This document shows, piece after piece, positions 8,061-15,080 of a stretch of 64,000 bases of DNA. The position numbers were made by a program, and so were the translations under genes. Location: assembly GCF_047275745.1 (NCBI RefSeq), contig NZ_JBKQWU010000003.1, forward strand, positions 178,561 to 242,560, given 5' to 3'. Source of the DNA: Amaricoccus sp047275745. GTDB lineage: Bacteria > Pseudomonadota > Alphaproteobacteria > Rhodobacterales > Rhodobacteraceae. Within the stretch, counting starts at the first letter, position 1; each line of letters begins with the position of its first letter. The notes under the pieces were generated by a model that did no database searches, was not told the origin of the DNA, and saw only the letters and a list, made by a program, of their open reading frames with translations.

Positions 8061-9188
8061 ATGCGATTGAGGGCGAAAGCCGCGGCGCGCCTGCTGGGCG
8101 TGATCCTGATCGGCGCGCTGGCGGGCTGTACCATGCCGCGCTCGGGCCCCACGGCGAGCGATCTCAGGTCGCCGAGCGTCGATCCCTCGTTCAACATGCA
8201 TACCGTGGAGGTGACGCCGGTGATCGCGACGATCACCCGCGTGGACACGCCGCTCGGCTTCCCGGGTTCCATGACCGGCGCGGGGGTGGTCTCGCCCGAC
8301 ACGATCGCGCCCGGCGACCGTCTCGCGGTCACGGTCTGGGAGAATGTGAGCACCGGCCTGCTCGCCGGAGTCGGACAGAAGAACACGCCGCTCGCCGATT
8401 TGCAGGTGGACCAGTCGGGCCACATCTACGTGCCCTACGCCGGCCGGATCGACGCGTCGGGGCTCACGCCCGACCAGCTTCGCGCGAAACTCGTGGAGAG
8501 CCTTCAGGGCCAGACGCCCGATCCGCAGGTCGAGGTGCGCCGCGTGGCCGGCGACGGTTCGACCGTCGCGGTGATGGGCGAGGTCGAGACGCCCGGCGTC
8601 TACCCGATCGAGGCGCCGACCCGGCGGCTCTCGGCGATGCTGGCGCGGGCCGGTGGCGCGCGGGTGCCGATCGAGGTCGGTCAGGTGAAGCTCGAACGCG
8701 CCGGGACGACGGGCCGCGTCTGGCTCCGCGACCTCTACGACAATCCGCGCGAGGACATCGCGCTCCGACCCAACGACCGGGTGATCGTCGAGACCGACCG
8801 GCGCGCCTTCACCGCGCTCGGCGCGACGAGCCGGCAGAGCCGCGTGAACTTCACCGAGCGCGACATGACCGCCCTCGAGGCGATCGCCGCCGCTGGCGGT
8901 CTGGACGGTCGGGCGGCCGATCCGACTGGCGTCTTCGTCTTTCGCGAGGAGAATTCGGACATCGCAAACCGCGTCCTCGGCCGCGGCGATCTCGCCGGGC
9001 CGCAGCGCATGGCCTATCTGATCGATCTGACGGAGCCCGAGGGGCTGTTCGCGGCGCGCGATTTCATCATCCGCGACGGCGATACCGTCTACATGACCGA
9101 GGCGCCCTTCGCCTCCTGGAGCCGCGTGCTCGCGGTCGCCATCACCGCGGTCAACCTCTCCGCCTCGGTCGACCGGCTCGCCGACTGA
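8061..9188 (+). CDS. Polysaccharide export outer-membrane lipoprotein (Wza/OPX-like)
   Basis: A 375-residue lipoprotein: the signal peptide ends in LAGC near residue 21. A Poly_export domain (about 75-170, with PGDRLAVTVWENV and GHIYVPYAGRI) is followed by SLBB-type beta-grasp repeats (about 175-250 and 265-350). Proteins of this family form the periplasmic/outer-membrane conduit for capsule or exopolysaccharide. The ATG at 8061 is selected because it opens the lipoprotein signal; the frame is open further upstream without homology. It is transcribed against the flanking rib genes and no other polysaccharide gene is nearby, so it is an orphan export component. The C-terminal end is soluble and lacks a clear amphipathic barrel helix. 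Confidence 0.85.
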   Translation: MRLRAKAAARLLGVILIGALAGCTMPRSGPTASDLRSPSVDPSFNMHTVEVTPVIATITRVDTPLGFPGSMTGAGVVSPDTIAPGDRLAVTVWENVSTGLLAGVGQKNTPLADLQVDQSGHIYVPYAGRIDASGLTPDQLRAKLVESLQGQTPDPQVEVRRVAGDGSTVAVMGEVETPGVYPIEAPTRRLSAMLARAGGARVPIEVGQVKLERAGTTGRVWLRDLYDNPREDIALRPNDRVIVETDRRAFTALGATSRQSRVNFTERDMTALEAIAAAGGLDGRAADPTGVFVFREENSDIANRVLGRGDLAGPQRMAYLIDLTEPEGLFAARDFIIRDGDTVYMTEAPFASWSRVLAVAITAVNLSASVDRLAD

Positions 9189-9225
9189 TCCCCGGCCTTT
9201 GGGGCGTCTCCGGGCCCGCCCGCCG

Positions 9226-10335
9226 CTACTCCCGGACCCAACGCGTCCGCGTGTCGGGTCCGACGCGCGTGACATCGGCGATCCGGTAGCGCGGCGCGAG
9301 CGCGAGCGACTCGAGACCGATCGCCCCCACGCCCGGCAGCCCTTCGGCGCCGATCACGATCCCGGCGGTGTAGCAGATCACCTCGTCGACCAGCCCGGCC
9401 TCGATCAGCGCGCCGGCCAGCCGTCCGCCGCCCTCGCAGAGCACCCGCGTGAGCCCGCGCTCGCCAAGAAGCCTCATCATCGCGGCGAGGTCCATCTGGC
9501 CATCCGGCTGGAACGGGACCTCGATCAGATCGGCGCCCATCTCCGTCCATGCCGTGCGCCGCGCCTCTTCCGCCTCCGCGTGATGGCAGAGCCAGAGCGG
9601 CACCTCGCCCGCGGTCTGGCCGATGTAGCTCGACCGGGGCAGCGCGAGAGAGCCCGTGACCACCACACGGACCGGGTTCGCATCGCCGATGCCGAGGCCC
9701 CGCACGTTGAGCCGGGGGTCGTCGTCGCGCGCGGTGGCGGCCCCGACCAGCACCGCGTCGGCGCGCGCGCGCATCAGATGGACCTCGGCCCGCGCCCAGG
9801 GCCCGGTGATCCATTTGCTCTCGCCCGAAGCCGTGGCGATTCGGCCGTCGATGGAGGTCGCGAGCTTCAGCGTCAGCGTCGGACGGCCGGTCCGGATACG
9901 CTGGAGAAAGCCCCGGTTCAGCGCCTCGGCTTCCTCGGCGAGACAGCCGACATCGACCGTGATGCCCGCCGCCTTGAGCGCGGCGAGCCCCTCGCCGTTC
10001 ACCCGCGGGTCCGGGTCGCCGATCGCGACGACGACGCGCGCGACGCCCGCGGCGATCAGCGCGCCCGCGCAGGGACCGCCGCGGCCCGCGTGCGAGCAGG
10101 GTTCCAGCGTGACATAGACCGTGCCGCCCCGCGCACCGTCGCCCGCCTGCGCCAGCGCCATCGCCTCGGCATGCGGCCGGCCGCCGTCCTGGGTCCAGCC
10201 GCGGCCCACCACCGCGCCCGCCTGCGAGACGATCACGCAGCCGACGGCGGGGTTGGGCCACACCCGCCCGAGCGCGCGCGCGCCAAGGCCGAGCGCCGCG
10301 CGCATGAAGCCCGCGTCCAGATCTGAAAAGGCCAT
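9226..10335 (-). CDS. ribD: Bifunctional riboflavin deaminase/reductase RibD
   Basis: A 369-residue enzyme carrying out steps 2 and 3 of riboflavin biosynthesis. The N-terminal zinc deaminase domain (1-145) shows PNPAVGC, the H55-A-E57 motif, and C80 and C89 in TLEPCSHAGRGGPC, all zinc or catalytic residues. The C-terminal reductase domain (about 150-365) has the DGRIATASGESKWITG tract and the GGGRLAGALIEAGL nucleotide-binding region. The start at 10335 is 5 bases after the nrdR stop, giving the common alphaproteobacterial nrdR-ribD pair. The gene converges on the polysaccharide-export gene and is thereby separated from ribE. Confidence 0.96.
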   Translation of the reverse strand: MAFSDLDAGFMRAALGLGARALGRVWPNPAVGCVIVSQAGAVVGRGWTQDGGRPHAEAMALAQAGDGARGGTVYVTLEPCSHAGRGGPCAGALIAAGVARVVVAIGDPDPRVNGEGLAALKAAGITVDVGCLAEEAEALNRGFLQRIRTGRPTLTLKLATSIDGRIATASGESKWITGPWARAEVHLMRARADAVLVGAATARDDDPRLNVRGLGIGDANPVRVVVTGSLALPRSSYIGQTAGEVPLWLCHHAEAEEARRTAWTEMGADLIEVPFQPDGQMDLAAMMRLLGERGLTRVLCEGGGRLAGALIEAGLVDEVICYTAGIVIGAEGLPGVGAIGLESLALAPRYRIADVTRVGPDTRTRWVRE

Positions 10336-10340
10336 GATAT

Positions 10341-10814
10341 TCAGTTGTCGTCCTGTACCGCCGGCGCCGGTCGAAGTTCGGACACGAAGTCTTCGAAATC
10401 GTCGGCCGCCTGGAAATTCTTGTAGACGCTTGCGAAGCGCACATAGGCGACGGTGTCAATCCGTGCCAGCGTCTCCATCACGATGGTCCCGATCGTATCC
10501 GAGGGAACATCGGTCTCGCCGAGCGATTCGAGACGCCGGACGATGCCGGAGATCAGCTGGTCGAGCCGCTCGACCTCGATCGGGCGCTTCTGCATCGCGA
10601 TCCGGATCGACCGTTCGAGCTTGTCGCGGTCGAAGGCCTCCCGCCGGCCGTTCTTCTTCACGACGACGAGATCGCGCAGCTGCACCCGCTCATAGGTAGT
10701 GAACCGGCCGCCGCAGGCCGGGCAGAAGCGGCGGCGGCGGATCGATACATGGTCCTCGGCGGGACGGCTGTCTTTGACCTGGGTGTCGATACTTCCGCAA
10801 AACGGACAGCGCAT
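10341..10814 (-). CDS. nrdR: Transcriptional repressor NrdR
   Basis: A 157-residue regulator of ribonucleotide reductase genes. The N-terminal zinc ribbon (C3-x-x-C6 and C31-x-x-C34) recognises NrdR boxes, and the ATP-cone domain (about 49-139) senses ATP/dATP. The hallmark stretches RRRRFCPACGGRFTTYER and VVVKKNGRREAFDRDKL are present. Length and order match the family. It is the first gene of the minus-strand nrdR-ribD unit. A TATAGT hexamer about 40 bases upstream (near 10850 on the minus strand) could serve as a -10 element, but no convincing -35 accompanies it. Confidence 0.96.
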   Translation of the reverse strand: MRCPFCGSIDTQVKDSRPAEDHVSIRRRRFCPACGGRFTTYERVQLRDLVVVKKNGRREAFDRDKLERSIRIAMQKRPIEVERLDQLISGIVRRLESLGETDVPSDTIGTIVMETLARIDTVAYVRFASVYKNFQAADDFEDFVSELRPAPAVQDDN

Positions 10815-11120
10815 GCCCCATCCTTACCCGTGCTTCGGACCGGGAGCACTATAGGGACTGGACAACAGATTGGGTAGAGGCTTCGTCGCAACCACTACTG
10901 GCCGCGGGCGATCCGGCCGTCCGACCGGGATCGATCCGGGGGAGCATCGGGCTGGGCTGTGACCGATCGGCTACGCCGCGCGGCTTTCCGGGTACAGTCG
11001 CGCGGTCGGGTCTTGAAGGCGACCGGGCGCCCGCGGCATTGAGAACGCCCGAGTACCCCGGCGATGACACGCCGCCGCGCGTGTCCCCAGTCGCCCTCCC
11101 CCGCAAGTCTCCACCCCGCC

Positions 11121-11198
11121 GTCGCCGGAGGCGGCGCCATCCCACCGTCGCCGGAGGCGGCGCCATCCCACCGTCGCCGGATGCGGCGCCATCCCGAC
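11121..11198. repeat. 26-bp tandem repeat, three copies
   Basis: Copies begin at 11121, 11147 and 11173. The first two are identical; the third differs at two positions. Each unit contains the GC-rich palindrome GGCGGCGCC/GGCGCC. The period is not a multiple of three and no credible gene covers it. The repeat lies in the 476-bp gene-free stretch between nrdR and the DeoR-type regulator (10815-11290); apart from it and the possible promoter described separately I see nothing else there. It is not a CRISPR because there are no spacers. Confidence 0.85.
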
Positions 11199-11212
11199 GC
11201 TCCACATCCATC

Positions 11213-11253
11213 TTGACGATCCGGCTTTGCCCGTTTATGCATGTTTCTGCATG
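11213..11253 (+). promoter_or_regulatory. Candidate promoter and direct-repeat operator upstream of the DeoR-type gene
   Basis: TTGACG at 11213-11218 could be a -35 element, with the weak -10-like TTATGC at 11235-11240 (16-bp spacing). Two identical, self-palindromic TGCATG hexamers lie at 11238-11243 and 11248-11253, one helical turn apart and overlapping the presumed -10 region. DeoR-family repressors often bind such direct repeats in their own promoters, so autorepression is plausible. Based on position and pattern only. Confidence 0.35.
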
Positions 11254-11290
11254 AAGCCGTCGATTCTGCACTCCTAAGAAGAAAACCACC

Positions 11291-12073
11291 ATGAGCAGTT
11301 TCCTGACATCCGAGCGCCTCGACGCGATCGAGGCGCGACTTCTCAGCGAGGGCCGGGTCGTCGCGGCGGAACTCGCGCGCGACTTCGCGACCTCGGAGGA
11401 CACGATCCGGCGGGACCTGCGCGCGCTCGCCGCCGCCGGCCGCTGCCGCCGCGTCTATGGCGGGGCGCTGCCCGCCACGCCGTCGAAGGGGCCGATCAGC
11501 AGCCGCGCGCGCCTCGCCGCGCCGGTGAAGGAGGCGCTCGGCGCCGCGCTGGCGCGGCTGGTCGAGCCGGGCATGACGGTGTTCCTCGACACGGGCTCGA
11601 CCAACCTCGCCGCCGCGCGGGCGCTGGCGGCCAGTTCCGACCTCGGCGGCGTCACGCTCGTGACCCATACGCCGGCGATCGCGGCGGCGCTGGTCGAGGC
11701 GCGGGGCGGGGCGCTCGTCGCGATCGGCGGCCGGGTCGATCCGGTGATCGGCGCCGCGATCGGCGCCCATGCGCTGGAGGAGATCGCCGGGCTCCGGCCC
11801 GACCTGCTCCTGCTCGGCACCTGCGGGCTCGACCCCGAGGGCGCGCTGACCGCGCATTCGGTCGAGGACGCCGCCGTGAAGCGCCGCCTCGCCGCCAACA
11901 GCGGCGCCGTCGCCACCGCCTGCGACCGGAGCAAGATCGGCACCGCCGGTCCGTTCTCCGTCATCGAACTCGCCGCCTGCGACACGCTCGTGATCGAGGC
12001 CGGCCTGCCCCAGACCGTACGGGACCGCCTGGCGGACATCGGTCCCGAGCTTATCGAAGTGGAAACCGTGTGA
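11291..12073 (+). CDS. DeoR/GlpR family transcriptional regulator
   Basis: A 260-residue repressor. An N-terminal winged helix-turn-helix (about residues 6-60, with SEDTIRRDLRALAAAGRCRRVYGGA) is typical of DeoR proteins, followed by the DeoRC sugar-phosphate-binding domain (about 75-235, with DTGSTN and LGTCGLDPEGALT). The ligand is presumably a phosphorylated sugar or related metabolite, but which one cannot be read from the sequence. Its stop codon overlaps the start of an MFS transporter by one base, so the regulator very likely controls that transporter and is cotranscribed with it. Confidence 0.9.
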   Translation: MSSFLTSERLDAIEARLLSEGRVVAAELARDFATSEDTIRRDLRALAAAGRCRRVYGGALPATPSKGPISSRARLAAPVKEALGAALARLVEPGMTVFLDTGSTNLAAARALAASSDLGGVTLVTHTPAIAAALVEARGGALVAIGGRVDPVIGAAIGAHALEEIAGLRPDLLLLGTCGLDPEGALTAHSVEDAAVKRRLAANSGAVATACDRSKIGTAGPFSVIELAACDTLVIEAGLPQTVRDRLADIGPELIEVETV

Positions 12074-13257
12074 TGACCGAAACCGCCCTGCCCCCCGCCC
12101 GCTCCGCGCTGATGCCCAAGGAACGCGTCGCCGTCTCGGTCGCCTTCCTCTTGAACGGCTATCTCGTCGGCAACTGGGCGCCCCGGATTCCGGTGTTCAA
12201 GACCCAGCTCGGCATCGACGAGGCGATGCTCGGCCTCCTGATCCTCGCCTTCGGCGTGGGCTCGCTCGTGACGATGCCGCTCGTCGGCGCCGTGATCGCG
12301 CGTGACGGGTCGCAGAGGATCCTGCGCGCGCTGACGCTCTGCCTCGCGCCCTCCTGGTTGTTCCTCGTCCTCGCGCCCGCCCTGCCCGTCGCCTTCGTCG
12401 GCGCCTTCCTGTTCGGCGGGATCATCGGCGGCATGGACGTGGCGATGAACGCCAACGCGGTCTCGGTCGAACGCTCGATGCGGCGCGCGATCATGTCGTC
12501 CTGCCACGGCTTCTGGAGCCTCGGCGGCCTCATCGGCGCCGCGACGGGCGGCGTGCTGCTCGGACAGTTCGGAGGCATGGCGCAGTCGGCGGTGATCGTG
12601 GTCGTCTGCGCCGCGCTGCTCGCGTTCATCTGGGGCGCGATCATGCGCGACCGCGCCGCGCCGCAGGCGGAGAAGCAGCCGCTGCGACTGCCGCGTCAGG
12701 CGCTCCCCTGGATTCTCGGCGCGATGGCGCTCCTCTGCATGATCCCGGAAGGCTCGGTGCTCGACTGGAGCGCGCTGTTCCTGCGCGACGAGCTTGACGC
12801 CTCGGTCGAGGTCTCGGGCTTCGCCTACGCCGCCTTCGCCGCGACCATGGCGGTGATGCGCTTCACCGGCGATCTGATCCGCGACCGGTTCGGCGCGATC
12901 CGGACCTTCCGGGTCTCCGCGCTGGTCGCCGCCGCCGGTCTCGTCGTCGCCGGCTTCGCGCCGAGCCCGAGCATCGCCATCGTCGGCTTCGCCGTCTCGG
13001 GTCTCGGCATCGCGAACCTTGTCCCGATCGCCTTCTCGGCGGCGGGCAATCTGCCGGGGCTGCCGCCGGGCGTCGGGATCTCGCTCGTCACCTTCCTCGG
13101 CTATTCCGGCATGCTCTTCGCGCCGTCACTGATCGGCTTCATCGCCGCCCATGTCGGCCTCGGACTGATCTTCGCCGTGCTGCCGGTGCTCTATCTCGTC
13201 GCCTTCGCCTTCGCGCATCATGCGCGAACCGCCGACATGGCCGAGGAGCACCGCTGA
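12073..13257 (+). CDS. MFS transporter, YbjJ-like
   Basis: A 394-residue major facilitator protein with about 12 transmembrane helices. The N-terminal region (NGYLVGNWAPRIPVFK) and the following tracts resemble the YbjJ subgroup of MFS carriers, whose substrates are not well defined. The ATG at 12073 overlaps the stop of the DeoR-type regulator (TGATG); a GTG one codon earlier is possible. The pairing with a sugar-phosphate-responsive repressor suggests a sugar or related metabolite as substrate, which is inference. It ends 4 bases before the convergent nitrile hydratase accessory gene. Confidence 0.85.
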   Translation: MTETALPPARSALMPKERVAVSVAFLLNGYLVGNWAPRIPVFKTQLGIDEAMLGLLILAFGVGSLVTMPLVGAVIARDGSQRILRALTLCLAPSWLFLVLAPALPVAFVGAFLFGGIIGGMDVAMNANAVSVERSMRRAIMSSCHGFWSLGGLIGAATGGVLLGQFGGMAQSAVIVVVCAALLAFIWGAIMRDRAAPQAEKQPLRLPRQALPWILGAMALLCMIPEGSVLDWSALFLRDELDASVEVSGFAYAAFAATMAVMRFTGDLIRDRFGAIRTFRVSALVAAAGLVVAGFAPSPSIAIVGFAVSGLGIANLVPIAFSAAGNLPGLPPGVGISLVTFLGYSGMLFAPSLIGFIAAHVGLGLIFAVLPVLYLVAFAFAHHARTADMAEEHR

Positions 13258-13261
13258 CGAG

Positions 13262-13636
13262 CTAGCGATCCGGCAGGTTTTCGAGTCGGATCGGCGTGCC
13301 ATGCGGCGTCGCCTCCGCCGCGCGCTGCCAGTCGCGGGCAAGCCGCGCCACATCCTCGGCGGAGGCCACGCCGGCCTCCGCCAGCATCTTTTCCAGCGCG
13401 CCGAGCCAGGCCTCGTAATAAGGCCCGCCGCCCGCGCATTCCGCGCCCAGCGCCTCCGCCCAGGCATTTCCGTCGAAGAGCCCCCGGTCGCGGAGCAGCA
13501 CGGCGAGCGCGAAGGCCTTCGCCTCCCAGGGCGCGGCGAAGACCGGCTCGCCCGGCCGCTCGACCGGCAGAGGCATGTCGGATGGGTTCGTGTCGGGCAA
13601 GTTCGTGTCGGCCAAGTTCATGCCGGGCGGAGTCAT
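13262..13636 (-). CDS. Nitrile hydratase accessory protein (activator)
   Basis: A 124-residue protein homologous to the N-terminal half of nitrile hydratase beta subunits, as is typical of P14K-type activators that help load cobalt into the alpha subunit. The EPVFAAPWEAKAFALAV and YYEAWLGALEKMLAE tracts are shared with the beta subunit in this window. The ATG at 13636 is chosen because it lies one base after the beta stop codon. The first ~20 residues (PPGMN LADTN LPDTN PSDMP pattern) are encoded by a 15-bp tandem repeat and probably form a flexible tail. Third gene of the nitrile hydratase operon. Confidence 0.85.
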   Translation of the reverse strand: MTPPGMNLADTNLPDTNPSDMPLPVERPGEPVFAAPWEAKAFALAVLLRDRGLFDGNAWAEALGAECAGGGPYYEAWLGALEKMLAEAGVASAEDVARLARDWQRAAEATPHGTPIRLENLPDR

Positions 13637-13646
13637 GTCAGGCGGG
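13572..13646. repeat. 15-bp imperfect tandem repeat at a gene junction
   Basis: About five imperfect 15-bp units run from 13572 to 13646, with boundaries at 13587, 13602, 13617 and 13632. They cross the boundary between the nitrile hydratase beta gene and the accessory gene, so one unit supplies the end of beta and the start codon region of the next gene, and the others encode a pentapeptide-like repeat (consensus LPDTN). This suggests repeat expansion at the junction, probably by replication slippage. Confidence 0.75.
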
Positions 13647-14297
13647 TTCAAGATAGCTCTCCCAGGCATCGACCGAGACCTCCGAACCGGGCTCGGCATC
13701 CGCGCCCCAGAGATCCTCGCCCCGGAAGACGACGGTATAGACCCACTCCGGATTTTCCCCCCTTCGATCGGCATTGGTGTCGGGAAAGACGAAACCGCCC
13801 TGCACGGTCTCGACCACGCCGGTCTTGTCGCGCGCGTACGCCGGCAGGCGGGTATGCCCCGCCGGATTCATCGACCGCGTCCGCACCCGGTCGCCCGCGG
13901 CGAAACGGGCGGGCGCCCCGACCTCGCGATCGCAGGGCCCACCGCGCTTCAGAGCGGCTGCGACGGTTTCCGCGCGCAACACACGCGGCGCCTCGGGACC
14001 CGGCCGCAGCGGATGGCCGGCCGCGCGCTCGTCGGCGCCGACGAAGCCGTGGCGTTCGAGCAGCTTTTCCAGCGCGCGCACCCAGATCTCGTAATAGCTC
14101 GACCGGTAGTAGGTGACCCAGGGCAGGGTCTCGCGCGCGTGCCGGCTCTCGTCGATCGTCCAGGCGCCGAGCGCGCCGCAGGCGAGCGTGACCGCGAGCG
14201 CCCGCGCCTCCCAGGGCGCGTGAAACAGTGGCTCGTCCGCCTCCGGCTCGACCGGGCCGAACCCGTGCCGCCCGCCGAGATCCTGCGGCCCGTTCAT
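13638..14297 (-). CDS. nthB: Nitrile hydratase beta subunit
   Basis: A 219-residue subunit of the alpha-beta metalloenzyme that hydrates nitriles to amides. The N-terminus MNGPQDLGGRHGFGPV is the classical beta-subunit signature. The helical N-terminal part (about 25-90) and the SH3-like C-terminal barrel (about 125-215, with GDRVRTRS and HTRLPAYARDKTGVVE) are both present. It contributes arginines that contact the oxidised cysteines of the alpha subunit. The start overlaps the alpha stop by four bases (ATGA), and the accessory gene starts one base after its stop, so the three are translationally coupled. Confidence 0.95.
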   Translation of the reverse strand: MNGPQDLGGRHGFGPVEPEADEPLFHAPWEARALAVTLACGALGAWTIDESRHARETLPWVTYYRSSYYEIWVRALEKLLERHGFVGADERAAGHPLRPGPEAPRVLRAETVAAALKRGGPCDREVGAPARFAAGDRVRTRSMNPAGHTRLPAYARDKTGVVETVQGGFVFPDTNADRRGENPEWVYTVVFRGEDLWGADAEPGSEVSVDAWESYLEPA

Positions 14298-14983
14298 CGC
14301 CCCGCCCCCGGAACGTTCGTGGCCGGCGATGCGGCGAGCGCCGTGCCGATCATCGCATCGCGGCCGACGAGATCGGCGAGTTCCTCAAGGCCCAGCCCCT
14401 CGGTCCCCTCGGGCCGGAGCGGCACGACGAGATAGCGAAGCTCGGCCGTCGAATCCCAGACGCGGATCCTGGTCGCCGCCGGAAGGTCCAGCCCGAACTC
14501 CCGCAACACGCCGCGCGGATCGCTGACCGCCCGCGCGCGATAGGGCGGCGCCTTGTACCAGACCGGCGGCAGCCCCAGCACCGACCACGGGTAGCAGGAG
14601 CAGAGCGTGCAGACGACGAGGTTGTGCGTGTCCCCGGTGTTGAAGACCGCGCGCATATGCTCGCCCTGCCGCCCGGCGTAGCCCATCTCCGTGATCGCCG
14701 CCGTCGCATCCTCGCGCAGCCAGTCGGCGAAATCCGGCTCCAGCCACGCCCGCGCCACCACCCGCGCGCCATTGCGCGGCCCGACCTTCGAGACATAGGT
14801 CTCGATGATCGCGTCGAGCGCCGCCGGGTCGATCAGGCCCTTCTCGGTCAGGATGGTCTCGAGCGCCATCACCCGCGCCGTCATCGGATCGAGGTGATTG
14901 TCGGGCCCATGGTCGTGACCGTGATCATGACCGTGATCGTGCCCCGGATTCTGCCCCGGATTCTGCTCGTGATCGTGCGGCAT
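14294..14983 (-). CDS. nthA: Nitrile hydratase alpha subunit, cobalt type
   Basis: A 229-residue catalytic subunit. The metal-binding motif is C125-T-L-C128-S-C130; a threonine at the second position is the established mark of cobalt-type enzymes (iron types have serine). C128 and C130 are the residues normally oxidised to sulfinic and sulfenic acids. The N-terminal ~30 residues are unusual: a His/Asp/Gly-rich tail with repeated HDHG units that could bind metal ions. The ATG at 14983 is used because it opens this tail directly after a purine-rich stretch. It is the first gene of the alpha-beta-accessory operon and is divergent from gyrA. Confidence 0.95.
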   Translation of the reverse strand: MPHDHEQNPGQNPGHDHGHDHGHDHGPDNHLDPMTARVMALETILTEKGLIDPAALDAIIETYVSKVGPRNGARVVARAWLEPDFADWLREDATAAITEMGYAGRQGEHMRAVFNTGDTHNLVVCTLCSCYPWSVLGLPPVWYKAPPYRARAVSDPRGVLREFGLDLPAATRIRVWDSTAELRYLVVPLRPEGTEGLGLEELADLVGRDAMIGTALAASPATNVPGAGR

Positions 14984-15007
14984 CGGCGCCTCTCCCCCGG
15001 GCTGCGA

Positions 15008-15036
15008 TTGCGGACGGCGTGGCGCCCGTCTATAAC
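15008..15036 (+). promoter_or_regulatory. Probable gyrA promoter
   Basis: TTGCGG at 15008-15013 and TATAAC at 15031-15036 are separated by 17 bases, a good match to a housekeeping sigma-70 promoter. Transcription would start near 15043, about 38 bases before the TTG start codon. The element sits in the 97-bp gap between the divergent nthA and gyrA genes. Confidence 0.55.
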
Positions 15037-15080
15037 TGCTTATCAGACGCTTAGGCGCCCCGGAACAGGATCGCTTTCCC

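Noticed and set aside
11121..11198. Short CRISPR array
   Set aside because: The repeats are directly adjacent with no spacers, and no cas gene is present.
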